Positions 1 through 8,216 of a stretch of DNA of 64,000 nt are shown one piece after another. The notes under the pieces are model-generated. The model worked only from the letters and a program-made list of their open reading frames with translations, ran no database searches and was not told the DNA's origin. A program made the position numbers and the translations under genes. Source of the stretch: Streptomyces sp. NBC_01237 (GTDB lineage: Bacteria > Actinomycetota > Actinomycetes > Streptomycetales > Streptomycetaceae). Location of the stretch: assembly GCF_035917275.1 (NCBI RefSeq), contig NZ_CP108508.1, positions 3,286,001 to 3,350,000 on the forward strand, read 5' to 3'. The stretch's first letter is position 1, and each line of letters starts with the position of its first letter.

Positions 1-93
1 TTTCGGAAAGTTTTTTCCACCATACGAGAAGTAACCCTCCCGGCGGAACCCCCAGCCGCCTCCCGCACAGGGTCCGGCCGCTCCCCAACAAGA

Positions 94-129
94 ACAGGCC
101 CGCGTCACCATCAGGTGACGCGGGCCTGT
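94..129. terminator. Perfect 16-bp stem-loop terminator
   Basis: Arms at 94-109 and 114-129 pair perfectly around a 4-nt loop (atca) and are followed on the + strand by a short pyrimidine-rich run (cttcttc). It most likely ends a + strand gene lying left of the window, and could also stop leftward transcripts from the helicase gene. Confidence 0.75.
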
Positions 130-324
130 CTTCTTCAGTTAGGTGGCACCGACCCGCCATGCTCGCCTCGCGGCAAGTGGTCGCTCGAAGCGACGAAGGT
201 TGGGCCCGGGGGCTTGGATCGAGCCGGTGCCAACACCAGGCTAACAAACACCCCCGAGAAGTGATTCCTTCACGACGGGTTGACCCGAAATCGAATCGTC
301 CCCCGGCCCGCCCGTCCGTCGGCC
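130..324. other. Gap between left-edge terminator and helD, no gene seen
   Basis: Between the hairpin at 94-129 and the helD stop codon I see no ORF with Streptomyces-like coding character and no second strong hairpin. The leftmost 93 bases also show no gene, although the terminator implies one just outside the window. Confidence 0.5.
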
Positions 325-2700
325 TCAGTCCCTCAGCAGGTCCGGAACACCGTCCTCGTCCGGCATGTCCCGCTCCCCCGACACCACCGTGAGCTGCTGC
401 GTCGCCCGGGTCAGCGCCACGTACAGCACCCGCAGCCCGGCCGGGGACTCGTCGGCGATCTCCGCGGGGGAGACGACGACCGTGGCGTCGTACTCCAGGC
501 CCTTCGCCTCCAGGCTCCCCAGCGCCACCACCCGCTCCCCCAACTCCGCGAGCCAGGTACGGGCCTGGGCGCGGCGGTTCATCGCCACCACCACGCCGAC
601 CGTCCCGTCCACCTCGGCGAGCAGCCGCCGCGCCTCCTCGCGGACGGTGGCGGCCAGGTCGCCGTCCCGCACGGTCTCGAAGCGCGGCTTCACACCGGTC
701 GAACGCACCGCCGAAGGAGACTCCGTCCCCGGCATCGCGAGCGCCAGCACCTTCGACGCGAGTTCGGCGATCTCGGCCGGGTTGCGGTAGTTGACGGTGA
801 GGGTGAAGCGACGGCGCGGCCGGCTGCCGAGCGCCTCGTCGCGGGCCGCCGCCGCCTCGTCCGGGTCGGACCAGGAGGACTGGGCCGGGTCGCCGACGAT
901 CGTCCAGGTGGCGTGCCGGCCCCGGCGGCCGACCATCCGCCACTGCATGGGGGTCAGGTCCTGCGCCTCGTCGACGATGACATGCGCGTACTCGGTGCGC
1001 TCCGCCGCCAGCCGTTCGGCCCGCTCGCGCTGGGTCTCCTCACGCTGCGGCATCAGCTCCTCCAGCCCGGAAAGCTGGTCCAGTGGGTCGAACTCGCGCT
1101 TCTTCTTCGGCCGGTACGGGGTGCCGAGCAGCGCCTGGAGCTCGTCCAGGATCGCCACGTCGTGCACGGACAGGGGGCCCTGACCATCGGCGTCGAGCCG
1201 CTTCAGCGAACGGGCCACCCGCCGCACCTCCCCCTGGTTGAGCACCCGCCGCGCCCAGCGGCCGAGCCGCTTCTCGTCGGCCATCGCGGCGAGTACCCCG
1301 CGTGGGGTGAGCTCGGGCCACCAGGCGTTCAGGAACACCAGGAACGGGGTCTCCGTGGAGACGTCCTCGTCGAAGGAGGAACGCAGCTCCGCCGCGAGCT
1401 CCGGGTCGGTGTAGCGGCCCCGGCCCGAGGACTTGCTCCACAGGGCGTCCAGCAGCAGCTTGCGGGCGCGCGGGCGCAGCAGGTTGACCGGTGCGGTGCC
1501 GCCCAGAACGTTGTGCCGGATGCGCTGGAGCTCGTCGGCGTTCAGCTCGACCCGGGCACCGAAGGCGACCACCCGCAGCCGGGTCGGGGTGCCCTCGGGC
1601 TCCTGCGACGCCTCCTCGCCGAAGGCGAGCTGGCCCTCCTGGGGCGCGGAACGGGTGCCCGGTGTCTCCAGGGCCCCGCGTGCGGCCTTGCGCAGCACCT
1701 GGAGCATCCGGGAGGAGCCCTTGACGCGGGACACGGCCGGTTCGTCGTACGTCGTGGCCCCGGCGACGCCCGCCGCCTCGTCGGACAGCGAGCCGACCGC
1801 GCGGATCGCGACCTGGCCCTCCTCGCCGAGCGAGGGCAGCACCCCTTCGGTGTACGCGACCAGGAGCGGGGTCGGCGAGACGATCAGGATGCCGCCCGCG
1901 TACCTCCGCCGGTCCTGGTAGAGCAGGTACGCCGCCCGGTGCAGGGCGACCGCGGTCTTCCCGGTGCCCGGTCCGCCGGTGACCTCCGTGACGGAGGCGG
2001 CGGGAGCCCGGATCACCATGTCCTGCTCGGCCTGGATGGAGGAGACGATGTCGCGCATGGTGTGGCTGCGGGCCTGGCCGAGCGCGGCCATCAGGGCGCC
2101 GTCGCCGATCACCGGCAGCTTGTCGCCGTCCAGGAACGCGGTCAGCTCGGGCCGCATCAGGTCGTCCTCGACCCCGAGGACCCTGCGGCCCTTGGAGCGG
2201 ATGACCCGGCGGCGTACCACCCGGCCCGGTTCCTTCGGGGTCGAGCGGTAGAACGGCGCGGCGGCCGGGGCCCGCCAGTCGATCACCAGGGGCGCGTAGT
2301 CGGAGTCCAGGACTCCGATACGGCCGATGTGCAGCGTCTCCGCGATATCGGCGGTGGCGTCCTCGCGGACGGCGTCGTCGGCCGGCTCGACGGAGGTGAA
2401 CGCACCGTCCGGGCCGCGCTCACCGTCCTTGCCGAGCAGCAGATCGACCCGTCCGAAGAGGAAGTCCTCGAACTCGCTGTTCAGCCGGTTGAGGTGGACG
2501 CCCGCCCGGAAGACTTGGGCGTCCCGCTCGGCGAGCGCGCCGGGCGTGCCGACCTGCCCGCGTTTGACGGCGTCGTGCATGAGAAATTCCGCCTCGTGGA
2601 TCTTCTCTTCGAGGCGGTGGTAAACCCGGTCCAGATGTTCCTGCTCGACTCCGATTTCCCGGTCCCGCAACGAATCGACAGCGGCATCCTGCGCGGCCAC
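325..2700 (-). CDS. helD: HelD-family RNA polymerase-associated ATPase/helicase
   Basis: Superfamily 1 (UvrD-like) ATPase of 791 aa. The N-terminus (about residues 15-45) is a charged helical segment typical of HelD proteins, which insert into RNA polymerase channels to release stalled enzyme. Visible motifs are Walker A GGPGTGKT (about 242-249), a DEAQD Walker B (about 560), a GDPAQ motif and a C-terminal LYVALTRA motif. The start is GTG at 2698-2700, preceded by the purine-rich AGAAGGGGG. Some actinomycete paralogues (HelR) confer rifamycin tolerance and carry a rifamycin-associated element upstream; I see no such palindrome here, so a housekeeping HelD is likelier. The gene is monocistronic and ends near the terminator at 94-129. 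The family call is firm; the HelD/HelR subtype is not resolved. Confidence 0.85.
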   Translation of the reverse strand: MAAQDAAVDSLRDREIGVEQEHLDRVYHRLEEKIHEAEFLMHDAVKRGQVGTPGALAERDAQVFRAGVHLNRLNSEFEDFLFGRVDLLLGKDGERGPDGAFTSVEPADDAVREDATADIAETLHIGRIGVLDSDYAPLVIDWRAPAAAPFYRSTPKEPGRVVRRRVIRSKGRRVLGVEDDLMRPELTAFLDGDKLPVIGDGALMAALGQARSHTMRDIVSSIQAEQDMVIRAPAASVTEVTGGPGTGKTAVALHRAAYLLYQDRRRYAGGILIVSPTPLLVAYTEGVLPSLGEEGQVAIRAVGSLSDEAAGVAGATTYDEPAVSRVKGSSRMLQVLRKAARGALETPGTRSAPQEGQLAFGEEASQEPEGTPTRLRVVAFGARVELNADELQRIRHNVLGGTAPVNLLRPRARKLLLDALWSKSSGRGRYTDPELAAELRSSFDEDVSTETPFLVFLNAWWPELTPRGVLAAMADEKRLGRWARRVLNQGEVRRVARSLKRLDADGQGPLSVHDVAILDELQALLGTPYRPKKKREFDPLDQLSGLEELMPQREETQRERAERLAAERTEYAHVIVDEAQDLTPMQWRMVGRRGRHATWTIVGDPAQSSWSDPDEAAAARDEALGSRPRRRFTLTVNYRNPAEIAELASKVLALAMPGTESPSAVRSTGVKPRFETVRDGDLAATVREEARRLLAEVDGTVGVVVAMNRRAQARTWLAELGERVVALGSLEAKGLEYDATVVVSPAEIADESPAGLRVLYVALTRATQQLTVVSGERDMPDEDGVPDLLRD

Positions 2701-2790
2701 TGAGACCCCCTTCTGACGTGCACTGGGCAGCCGTCAACCTTATGCGACCCGGGGGCCCCGGCGCACCTGCCCTTCCGGTGCGTGTGGTGC

Positions 2791-3711
2791 TCAGGTGTCG
2801 ATCTCCACCAGCCGCCGGCCGTCGAAGGTGCGCACCTCGAAGTGATCGATGTCCGCGCGGGCCATCGCCGCGCCCCCCTGCACATAGAGCGGGGCGGTCG
2901 CGGCACCGTACGGGGAGTCCCCGGTTCCGTACCCCTGTTCCGGTACGGACCATGAGGTGACGACCTCCTCCTCGCCCCTCCTGGAGACCGCGATCAGGGT
3001 GCACTTCCGCGGCCCCTCGACGTTCTTGAGCTCCAGGACCGTGCGGGTGCCCCACGCCATGGCCTCCATGCCGACCGTGGCGTCGACCTCGGTGGTGGGG
3101 TCGGTGGCCCGCACCTTCTCCATCCGGGCGGGGAAGGCGTCCTCGGCGGGGCCGGTGGGGTACGGGGTTCCCCGGGCGACGGACCCGCCGTCCGCACCGG
3201 CGCCCGCGGTGACCGCGACGGCGATCACCGGGCCGCCGACGATCAGGGCCGCTGCCGCCGCCACGAGATACCGGGCGCGGCGCCGCCGCGCCTTCCGCCC
3301 GCGGGCGACCTCGCCCAGCAGCCCGTCGAGCAGCCGGGGCCGGGGCTCCGGGGAGAGGCGCGGGAGGGGGCGGGCGCCGGAGACGTCGGTGGAGGCAGCG
3401 GCGGGCGCGCCGGCCAGCATCGCGAGCACGGGTTCCATTCCGGCGAACCCGTCGAGGCGGGCGGCGCACCGCGCGCACCCGGCCAGATGGGCTTCGAAGG
3501 CGCTCGCCCCGGCGTCGTCCAGGACGCCCAGGGCGTAGGCCGCCGCCGCGTCGTGTGCCGGCCCTTCGCCGGGCCGCGTGAAGAGGCCGGGGAGACCGGG
3601 GAGATCTGAGAGGTCCGGGAGGTCCGCGAGATCTGGGAGGTCAAAGTGGTCAGGGAGGTCAGGGAGGTCAGGGAGGTCCGGCCCGAACGGCTCCCCTTCG
3701 TGGTCGCTCAT
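2791..3711 (-). CDS. rsuA: Zinc-finger anti-sigma factor, RsuA/RskA type
   Basis: Membrane anti-sigma factor of 306 aa, expected to hold the adjacent ECF sigma factor inactive at the membrane. It has the ZAS signature H75-x3-C79-x2-C82, a basic linker, one transmembrane helix at about 150-172, and an extracellular RskA-like C-terminal domain. Its ATG overlaps the sigma-factor stop codon (ATGA at 3708-3711), so the pair is translationally coupled. Residues 12-43 form an unusual acidic run of Leu-Pro-Asp repeats ahead of the zinc finger. The symbol follows the S. coelicolor sigU/rsuA pair, inferred from remembered gene context rather than alignment. A longer upstream ORF exists but runs inside the sigma gene, so the ATG at 3711 is preferred. 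Confidence 0.85.
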   Translation of the reverse strand: MSDHEGEPFGPDLPDLPDLPDHFDLPDLADLPDLSDLPGLPGLFTRPGEGPAHDAAAAYALGVLDDAGASAFEAHLAGCARCAARLDGFAGMEPVLAMLAGAPAAASTDVSGARPLPRLSPEPRPRLLDGLLGEVARGRKARRRRARYLVAAAAALIVGGPVIAVAVTAGAGADGGSVARGTPYPTGPAEDAFPARMEKVRATDPTTEVDATVGMEAMAWGTRTVLELKNVEGPRKCTLIAVSRRGEEEVVTSWSVPEQGYGTGDSPYGAATAPLYVQGGAAMARADIDHFEVRTFDGRRLVEIDT

Positions 3712-4334
3712 GCCGTGATCCCCCTTTCTTCGAGCGCGAGCTTCATCGAACGCAGTGCGTAGAACACCCGGGACCGCACGGTCCCGCCGGGGACACCGAG
3801 CACCTCGGCGGCCTCGTTGACCGTGCGGCCCCTGAAGTACGTCTCGACCAGCGCCTCCCGGTGGGCCGGTGTGAGGTCGTCGAGCGCGTCCGCCAGGGTC
3901 ATCAGCCATAACGCCCGTTCGATCTCGTCCTTCGCGGGCATCTCCTCCAGCGGCGACGGCTCGACCTCGCGGGGCCGGGCCCGCCGGCTGCGGTGGCCGT
4001 CGATGACGATGCGCCGGGCGACCGTCACCAGCCACGGCCGGACGGAGCCGGTGGCCCGGTCGAGCCGGCCGGCGTTCTTCCAGGCGCGGATGAGCGTCTC
4101 CTGCACCACGTCCTCGGCCCGCTGCCGGTCACCGGCGACGAGGCGGAGCACGTACGCGAGCAGCGGCCCGGCGTGTTCGCGGTAGAGGGCCCGCATCAGC
4201 TCCTCGTCGGGGGCCCCGGAGCCCGCGGGCGGCTCACCGCGTCGCCGGGACCTGTGCGGACGGTCACCGGCCACGGCGGCATCCTCACGCACCCGTACCT
4301 CCCGGTCGAGACCCTGGACCAGCTCTTCGACCAT
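3708..4334 (-). CDS. sigU: ECF sigma factor, SigU-like
   Basis: ECF (group 4) RNA polymerase sigma factor of 208 aa. Region 2 is seen in the segment LLAYVLRLVAGDRQRAEDVV with the following ETLIRAWKN, which is the core-binding/-10 recognition helix. Region 4 is seen in LTPAHREAL and the helix-turn-helix around TVNEAAEVLGVPGGTVRSR, which reads the -35 element. The start is set at ATG 4332-4334; the frame stays open further upstream but that part is low-complexity and unlike sigma factors. It overlaps the anti-sigma gene by 4 nt. In S. coelicolor, deregulated SigU blocks morphological differentiation. The ECF assignment is firm; the orthology rests on context. Confidence 0.85.
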   Translation of the reverse strand: MVEELVQGLDREVRVREDAAVAGDRPHRSRRRGEPPAGSGAPDEELMRALYREHAGPLLAYVLRLVAGDRQRAEDVVQETLIRAWKNAGRLDRATGSVRPWLVTVARRIVIDGHRSRRARPREVEPSPLEEMPAKDEIERALWLMTLADALDDLTPAHREALVETYFRGRTVNEAAEVLGVPGGTVRSRVFYALRSMKLALEERGITA

Positions 4335-4455
4335 CGGTACGGGGGCGGGCGCCGAAGTGTTCAATCCACGGCCGGGATTCCTCACGGGGCGTGCGGCCGA
4401 CCGGGACCGCTCCCCCGGCGGGGCACCCCCGGCGCTCCACGGGCGGGGGTGCCCG

Positions 4456-5055
4456 TCACGCGTCGGTGCCGACCGCGGCCATCCTGCGCCGGTGCCTGGC
4501 GACCCGTTCCCGGTTGCCGCACACCTCGCTGGAGCACCAGCGCCGACGCCCGCCGCGCGAGGTGTCCAGATAGAGGCGGCGGCAGGCGTCCCCCTCGCAC
4601 CGCCGCAGCGTCGCACGGGCCGCCGGGTCCGTCAGCAGCTCCACGGCGTCTCTGGCCACGGCCGCGAGCAGCGCCCCGCAGCCGGGCTCGGCGCTCAGCT
4701 TCCGTACGAGGGTGCCGCCGCTGCTCCGCACGGCCCGCACTCCGGGCGGCGCACCGGCCGCCAGCGCGTTGACCCGCGCCAGGGCCGCGTCGGCGCCGCG
4801 ACCCGCGAGTTCGGCGGTCAGCAGCCGGTCGATGCCCGCCCTCAGCTGCTGGAAGCGCGTCACCCAGGTGCCGTCCAGGGCGGTCAGCGCGGTCCCCTCC
4901 GGCACCAGCCGGGCGGCCACCAGCCACTCGGCGAGCCGCTCGGGGCCGGCGAGTTGTTCGCCCACACCGGACGTGGTGTACCCGGTCGCCACCAGATCGA
5001 GGCAGAGCCGGCCGGAGTCGAACCGCCAGCGGTTCGCGCCCATGCCCGTCGCCAT
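4456..5055 (-). CDS. CGNR zinc-finger (ABATE-type) protein
   Basis: Probable DNA-binding regulator of 199 aa. The N-terminal ABATE-like segment (about 8-135, beginning RFDSGRLCLDLVATG) is followed by the CGNR zinc finger at about 150-195, with a first cysteine pair in CEGDAC and a second in CSSEVCGNR, then an Arg/His-rich tail. Such proteins are treated as stress-type transcription factors; the ligand is unknown. It stands alone, about 120 bp upstream of the sigU start on the same strand, and about 108 bp after the acetyltransferase stop. Confidence 0.8.
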   Translation of the reverse strand: MATGMGANRWRFDSGRLCLDLVATGYTTSGVGEQLAGPERLAEWLVAARLVPEGTALTALDGTWVTRFQQLRAGIDRLLTAELAGRGADAALARVNALAAGAPPGVRAVRSSGGTLVRKLSAEPGCGALLAAVARDAVELLTDPAARATLRRCEGDACRRLYLDTSRGGRRRWCSSEVCGNRERVARHRRRMAAVGTDA

Positions 5056-5163
5056 GAGCCTGTCACCGCCTTCAGGTCACCGGTCGCCGTCGGGATGCCA
5101 CCCCCAGAGTGCCCGTACTCGGGCCGGGCCGGAACCCCTGCCACCACGCGGGTACGGCGGGGA

Positions 5164-5727
5164 TCAGAGCTGCGGCGGGCCGTCGTGCAGAATCCGCTGG
5201 AACAGCCGGTGGTCGCGCCACTGGCCGTTGATGTGGAGATAGCGCGGGGCGGTGCCGAACTGCTCGAAGCCGCACTTGGCGAGGACCCGCTGCGAGGCCG
5301 TGTTGTCGAGCATCGTTCCGGCCTCGATCCGGTGCAGCCCGAGCTCGTCCCGGGCGGCGTCGCAGACGGCGCGGACGGCGGAGGTGGCCAGGCCCCGGCC
5401 CGCCCGGTCGACGTCGACCCAGTAGCCGAGGGCCGCGCTGCGGAAGGGCCCGAGGACGATGCCGGTGAGCGTGAGGGCGCCGATCACCCGGTCCTCCCCG
5501 TCGGCCAGGACCCAGGGCATGGCGTGCCTGGCGTCCCGCTCCGCCAGCAGTCCGGCGAGACGTTCGGCCTGGCCCCGGGGCGTGTAGAAGGACTCGTGGC
5601 GAATCGGCTCCCAAGGGCTCATGTAGGCACGGCTGCGGGTGAGCGCGGCGGCGCAGGATTCGGCGTCGGTGAGCGCGGCGGGCCGCAGGATCACGTCCTG
5701 AGCGAGGGAGTGGGTGGCGTTCATCAT
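5164..5727 (-). CDS. GNAT-family acetyltransferase (RimJ/RimL type)
   Basis: N-acetyltransferase of 187 aa. The acetyl-CoA-binding core is visible as YWVDVDRAGRGLATSAV (about 95-111), followed by LHRIEAGTMLDNTASQRVLAKCGF, the motif A/B arrangement of the RimJ/RimL subgroup that acetylates protein N-termini or small amines. The true substrate cannot be told. Its ribosome-binding site (GGGGAG) lies in the duplicated 23-bp segment at 5739-5784, so nnaR upstream and this gene may be read together. Confidence 0.8.
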   Translation of the reverse strand: MMNATHSLAQDVILRPAALTDAESCAAALTRSRAYMSPWEPIRHESFYTPRGQAERLAGLLAERDARHAMPWVLADGEDRVIGALTLTGIVLGPFRSAALGYWVDVDRAGRGLATSAVRAVCDAARDELGLHRIEAGTMLDNTASQRVLAKCGFEQFGTAPRYLHINGQWRDHRLFQRILHDGPPQL

Positions 5728-5738
5728 TCGATCACGCT

Positions 5739-5784
5739 ATCTCCCCTTGTGTGCCCCCGACATCTCCCCTTGTGTACCCCCGGC
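5739..5784. repeat. Two tandem 23-bp copies at a gene junction
   Basis: Positions 5739-5761 and 5762-5784 are near-identical tandem copies built on atctccccttgtgt. The array fills the gap between the nnaR stop codon (5785-5787) and the acetyltransferase start (5727). On the - strand each copy carries the Shine-Dalgarno-like core AAGGGGAGAT, so the ribosome-binding site is duplicated. Confidence 0.85.
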
Positions 5785-6927
5785 CTACCCCGCGTGCGTG
5801 GTGTCCGCCGACGGGTCCAACGCCAGCCGGTAACCGCGCTTGACGACGGTCTGGATCAGCCGGGGTACGCCGAGCGCAGTGCGCAGTCTGGCGATCGCCG
5901 TCTCCACCGCGTGTTCGTCGGAGCCGCTGCCGGGCAGCGCCCGCAGCAGGTCGGCACGGGCCACCACCCAGCCCGGCCGGCGGGCCAGCGCATGCAGCAG
6001 GGCCATGCCCGCGGGCGGCACCGGGCACAGTTCGCCGTCGACGAGCACCGCGTGCCCGCGGATCTCGACGCGGTGTCCGGCGACCGGCAACGTATGCACG
6101 GTGGAGGGGAGTTGAGCGCAGAGCAGCTGGACGAGCGGGCCGAGCCGGAAGCGCTCCGGCTGGTGGGTGCCGATGCCCCGGGCCTGTAGCGGGAGCGCGG
6201 TGACCGGGCCGACGCAGGCCACCAGGACATCGTCGTGCAGGGCGCCCAGGATCTCCGGGAACAGGCCGCGGGTCTCGGCGCGGTTCAGGAACGAGGCGGC
6301 GGCGGGTGCACTGGTGAAGGTGATCGCGTCCAGGCCCCGGGCGACGGTGACATCGAGCATCCGGTCGAGCGGGGCGATGTCCTCCGGCGGCATCCAGCGG
6401 TATACGGGTACGCCGACGACTTCGGCGCCCCCCGCCCGGAGCGACTCGATGAATCCGGGCAGCGGTTCGCCGTGCAGCTGGAGGGCGATGCGGCGGCCCT
6501 CGACGCCCTCGCCGAGGAGCCGGTCGAGCACTTCGGCCAACGATTCCGAGCCGGGCGACCATGCCTCGGTCAGCCCGGCCGCCCGGATGGCGCCCTTGAC
6601 CTTCGGGCCGCGGGCCAGCAGTTCGGTCCCCCGCAGCATGTCCAGGAGCCGGTCCCCCAGGCCCCAGCCGTCGGCGGCCTCCACCCAGCCCCGGAAGCCG
6701 ATCGCGGTGGTGGCGATCACGACATCGGGGGCGTGCTCGACGAGTTCCCCGGTGGCGGCCCGGAGTTCGCTGTCGTCCGCGAGCGGCAGGATCCGCAGCG
6801 CGGGGGCGTGCAGGACAGCGGCACCCCTGCGCCGGAGGAGGGTGCCGAGCTCTTCCGCACGACGGGCGGCGGTCACCCCGACCGTGAATCCCGCGAGGGG
6901 TCCGTGCGTTGCGTCGTCGTCCTGCAT
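5785..6927 (-). CDS. nnaR: NnaR-like regulator: HemD-like domain plus winged helix
   Basis: Two-domain protein of 380 aa. Residues about 10-265 resemble uroporphyrinogen-III synthase (GFTVGVTAARRAEELGTLL near the start, then FTSAPAAASFL). Residues about 285-372 form an OmpR-type winged helix ending VKRGYRL, typical of DNA-binding effectors. In Streptomyces this architecture belongs to NnaR, a co-activator of nitrate/nitrite assimilation genes, and the heme-enzyme fold probably acts as a sensor rather than a catalyst. No nir/nas genes are nearby. The ATG at 6925-6927 is chosen because the domain begins right after it; the longer open frame upstream is low-complexity. Confidence 0.75.
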   Translation of the reverse strand: MQDDDATHGPLAGFTVGVTAARRAEELGTLLRRRGAAVLHAPALRILPLADDSELRAATGELVEHAPDVVIATTAIGFRGWVEAADGWGLGDRLLDMLRGTELLARGPKVKGAIRAAGLTEAWSPGSESLAEVLDRLLGEGVEGRRIALQLHGEPLPGFIESLRAGGAEVVGVPVYRWMPPEDIAPLDRMLDVTVARGLDAITFTSAPAAASFLNRAETRGLFPEILGALHDDVLVACVGPVTALPLQARGIGTHQPERFRLGPLVQLLCAQLPSTVHTLPVAGHRVEIRGHAVLVDGELCPVPPAGMALLHALARRPGWVVARADLLRALPGSGSDEHAVETAIARLRTALGVPRLIQTVVKRGYRLALDPSADTTHAG

Positions 6928-7145
6928 GGCGTGATACCCGGCTCTCGTGGTCCCGCTGGTGCTCGGTGGTGCGGAGGGCCGAGACTGCCAACCCCGCGTG
7001 TCAGCTTCGGTTCGCCCGTATTTCCCGGCCGTTACGTCGCTCGACGCCCAGGAGTCATCCTCACACCTCCACGGCGCCGTGCCGGGGCTTCGCGGACACG
7101 GCTGCGGCGCGACGAAGGTATACCGCCCGGTGGGGGTGTGCCGCC

Positions 7146-8132
7146 TCAGCGCCCGGTGGCCGACGGGGGTTCGCGCATCAGCGCCGCGTCGCCCTCGGGC
7201 AGCCAGGAGCCGGGGGGCCGCTCCATCCACCCCTCCGACGCGGCGAGTCGACCGGCCGCCGCCCGCAGGGCGTCCAGTCCCGGATGACGCAGACCCTCGC
7301 GCCAGACCATCATCAGCGGTGAGAGCGGCACGGGAGCGACGAGCGGGCGCAGCACGGTGCCCGGCAGGGGCGGGAAGCCGACGACCGCGAGTACGGGGTT
7401 CCCCGTCTTGGCCATCACCCGTTGGAATTCGGCCACCCCGACGGCGAGCGGGGCGGGCGGCGCCAACTCGATGCCGTACTCGCCGAACAGCAGGGCGGCC
7501 AGGGCGGTCCACTCCCGGGTGCGTTCATTGCCGGCCCCCGCGTAGACGGTCTCCCCGCCCAGGTCGTCCAGCGCGACGGTTTCCCGCGCGGCCAGGGGGT
7601 GGGCGACGGGCAGCAGGACGGCCATCGGCTCGTACCGCACGGGCTGTACCCGGAGCCGGGCCCGCACCGCGGGATCGAGCCCGGCGGCCCGCCCGAACGA
7701 GACGTCGAGCCGTCCGGCGAGGATCTCGTCGGCCGCCCGGGTCAGCCCCGACTCGAAGCGCGCCATCAGCTCGCACGCCGGAGCGAGATCCCGCGCACGG
7801 GCCAGGACCCTGGCCGCGGTCATCCCGTCGGTGTTCAGATCGACGAGCAGCGGCCGGGCGGCCGGATCGGCGAAGGCGGCGGCGAGTTCCGCGTGCGCGT
7901 CGAGGACCCGCCGGGCGTACGGGAGCAGCCGTTCGCCGTCCGGGGTGAGCGAGACCCGGCGGGTGGTCCGGACGAACAGCTCCGCACCGAGTTCGCGCTC
8001 CAGGCGTCGGATGTCCCGGCTCAGCGCCTGCTGGGCGAGGAAGAGCCGGGCCGCGGCCCGGGTGAAGTGCAGCTCCTCCGCGACGGCGAGGAACGCGCGC
8101 AGGAGCCGGGGGTCGGTGTCGGGGACGCTCAC
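7146..8132 (-). CDS. LysR-family transcriptional regulator
   Basis: LTTR of 328 aa. The N-terminal winged helix (about 5-65) shows the usual LRAFLAVAEELHFTRAAARL then LAQQALSRDIRRLERELG, followed by the RRVSLTPDGERLLPYAR linker and a periplasmic-binding-like effector domain (about 95-300). The GTG start at 8130-8132 is chosen because the HTH begins only about 8 residues later; upstream in-frame sequence is not LysR-like. It is divergent from an MFS exporter gene across an 84-bp gap, the classic arrangement for LTTR control of the neighbour. Confidence 0.85.
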   Translation of the reverse strand: MSVPDTDPRLLRAFLAVAEELHFTRAAARLFLAQQALSRDIRRLERELGAELFVRTTRRVSLTPDGERLLPYARRVLDAHAELAAAFADPAARPLLVDLNTDGMTAARVLARARDLAPACELMARFESGLTRAADEILAGRLDVSFGRAAGLDPAVRARLRVQPVRYEPMAVLLPVAHPLAARETVALDDLGGETVYAGAGNERTREWTALAALLFGEYGIELAPPAPLAVGVAEFQRVMAKTGNPVLAVVGFPPLPGTVLRPLVAPVPLSPLMMVWREGLRHPGLDALRAAAGRLAASEGWMERPPGSWLPEGDAALMREPPSATGR

Positions 8133-8216
8133 CCCGCAGAATTTACAACACGGGTGCGTGAATGGGTACGGAGAAGGTGTTGGACCGTACGGACCGGGCG
8201 CCCTGAGGCTTGAGCC
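8133..8216. promoter_or_regulatory. Divergent LysR/MFS promoter region
   Basis: The 84-bp gap holds both promoters and should hold the LTTR operator. AT-rich bases near 8140-8150 (atttacaaca) look like a T-N11-A-type core, but I cannot fix the operator exactly. Confidence 0.4.

Noticed and set aside
280-2703. An 807-codon open frame opposite helD
   Set aside because: Antisense shadow; the - strand frame has intact helicase motifs.
2701-2790. Rifamycin-associated element upstream of helD
   Set aside because: I looked for the known palindrome that marks rifamycin-inducible helR genes and did not find it in the gap between helD and rsuA.
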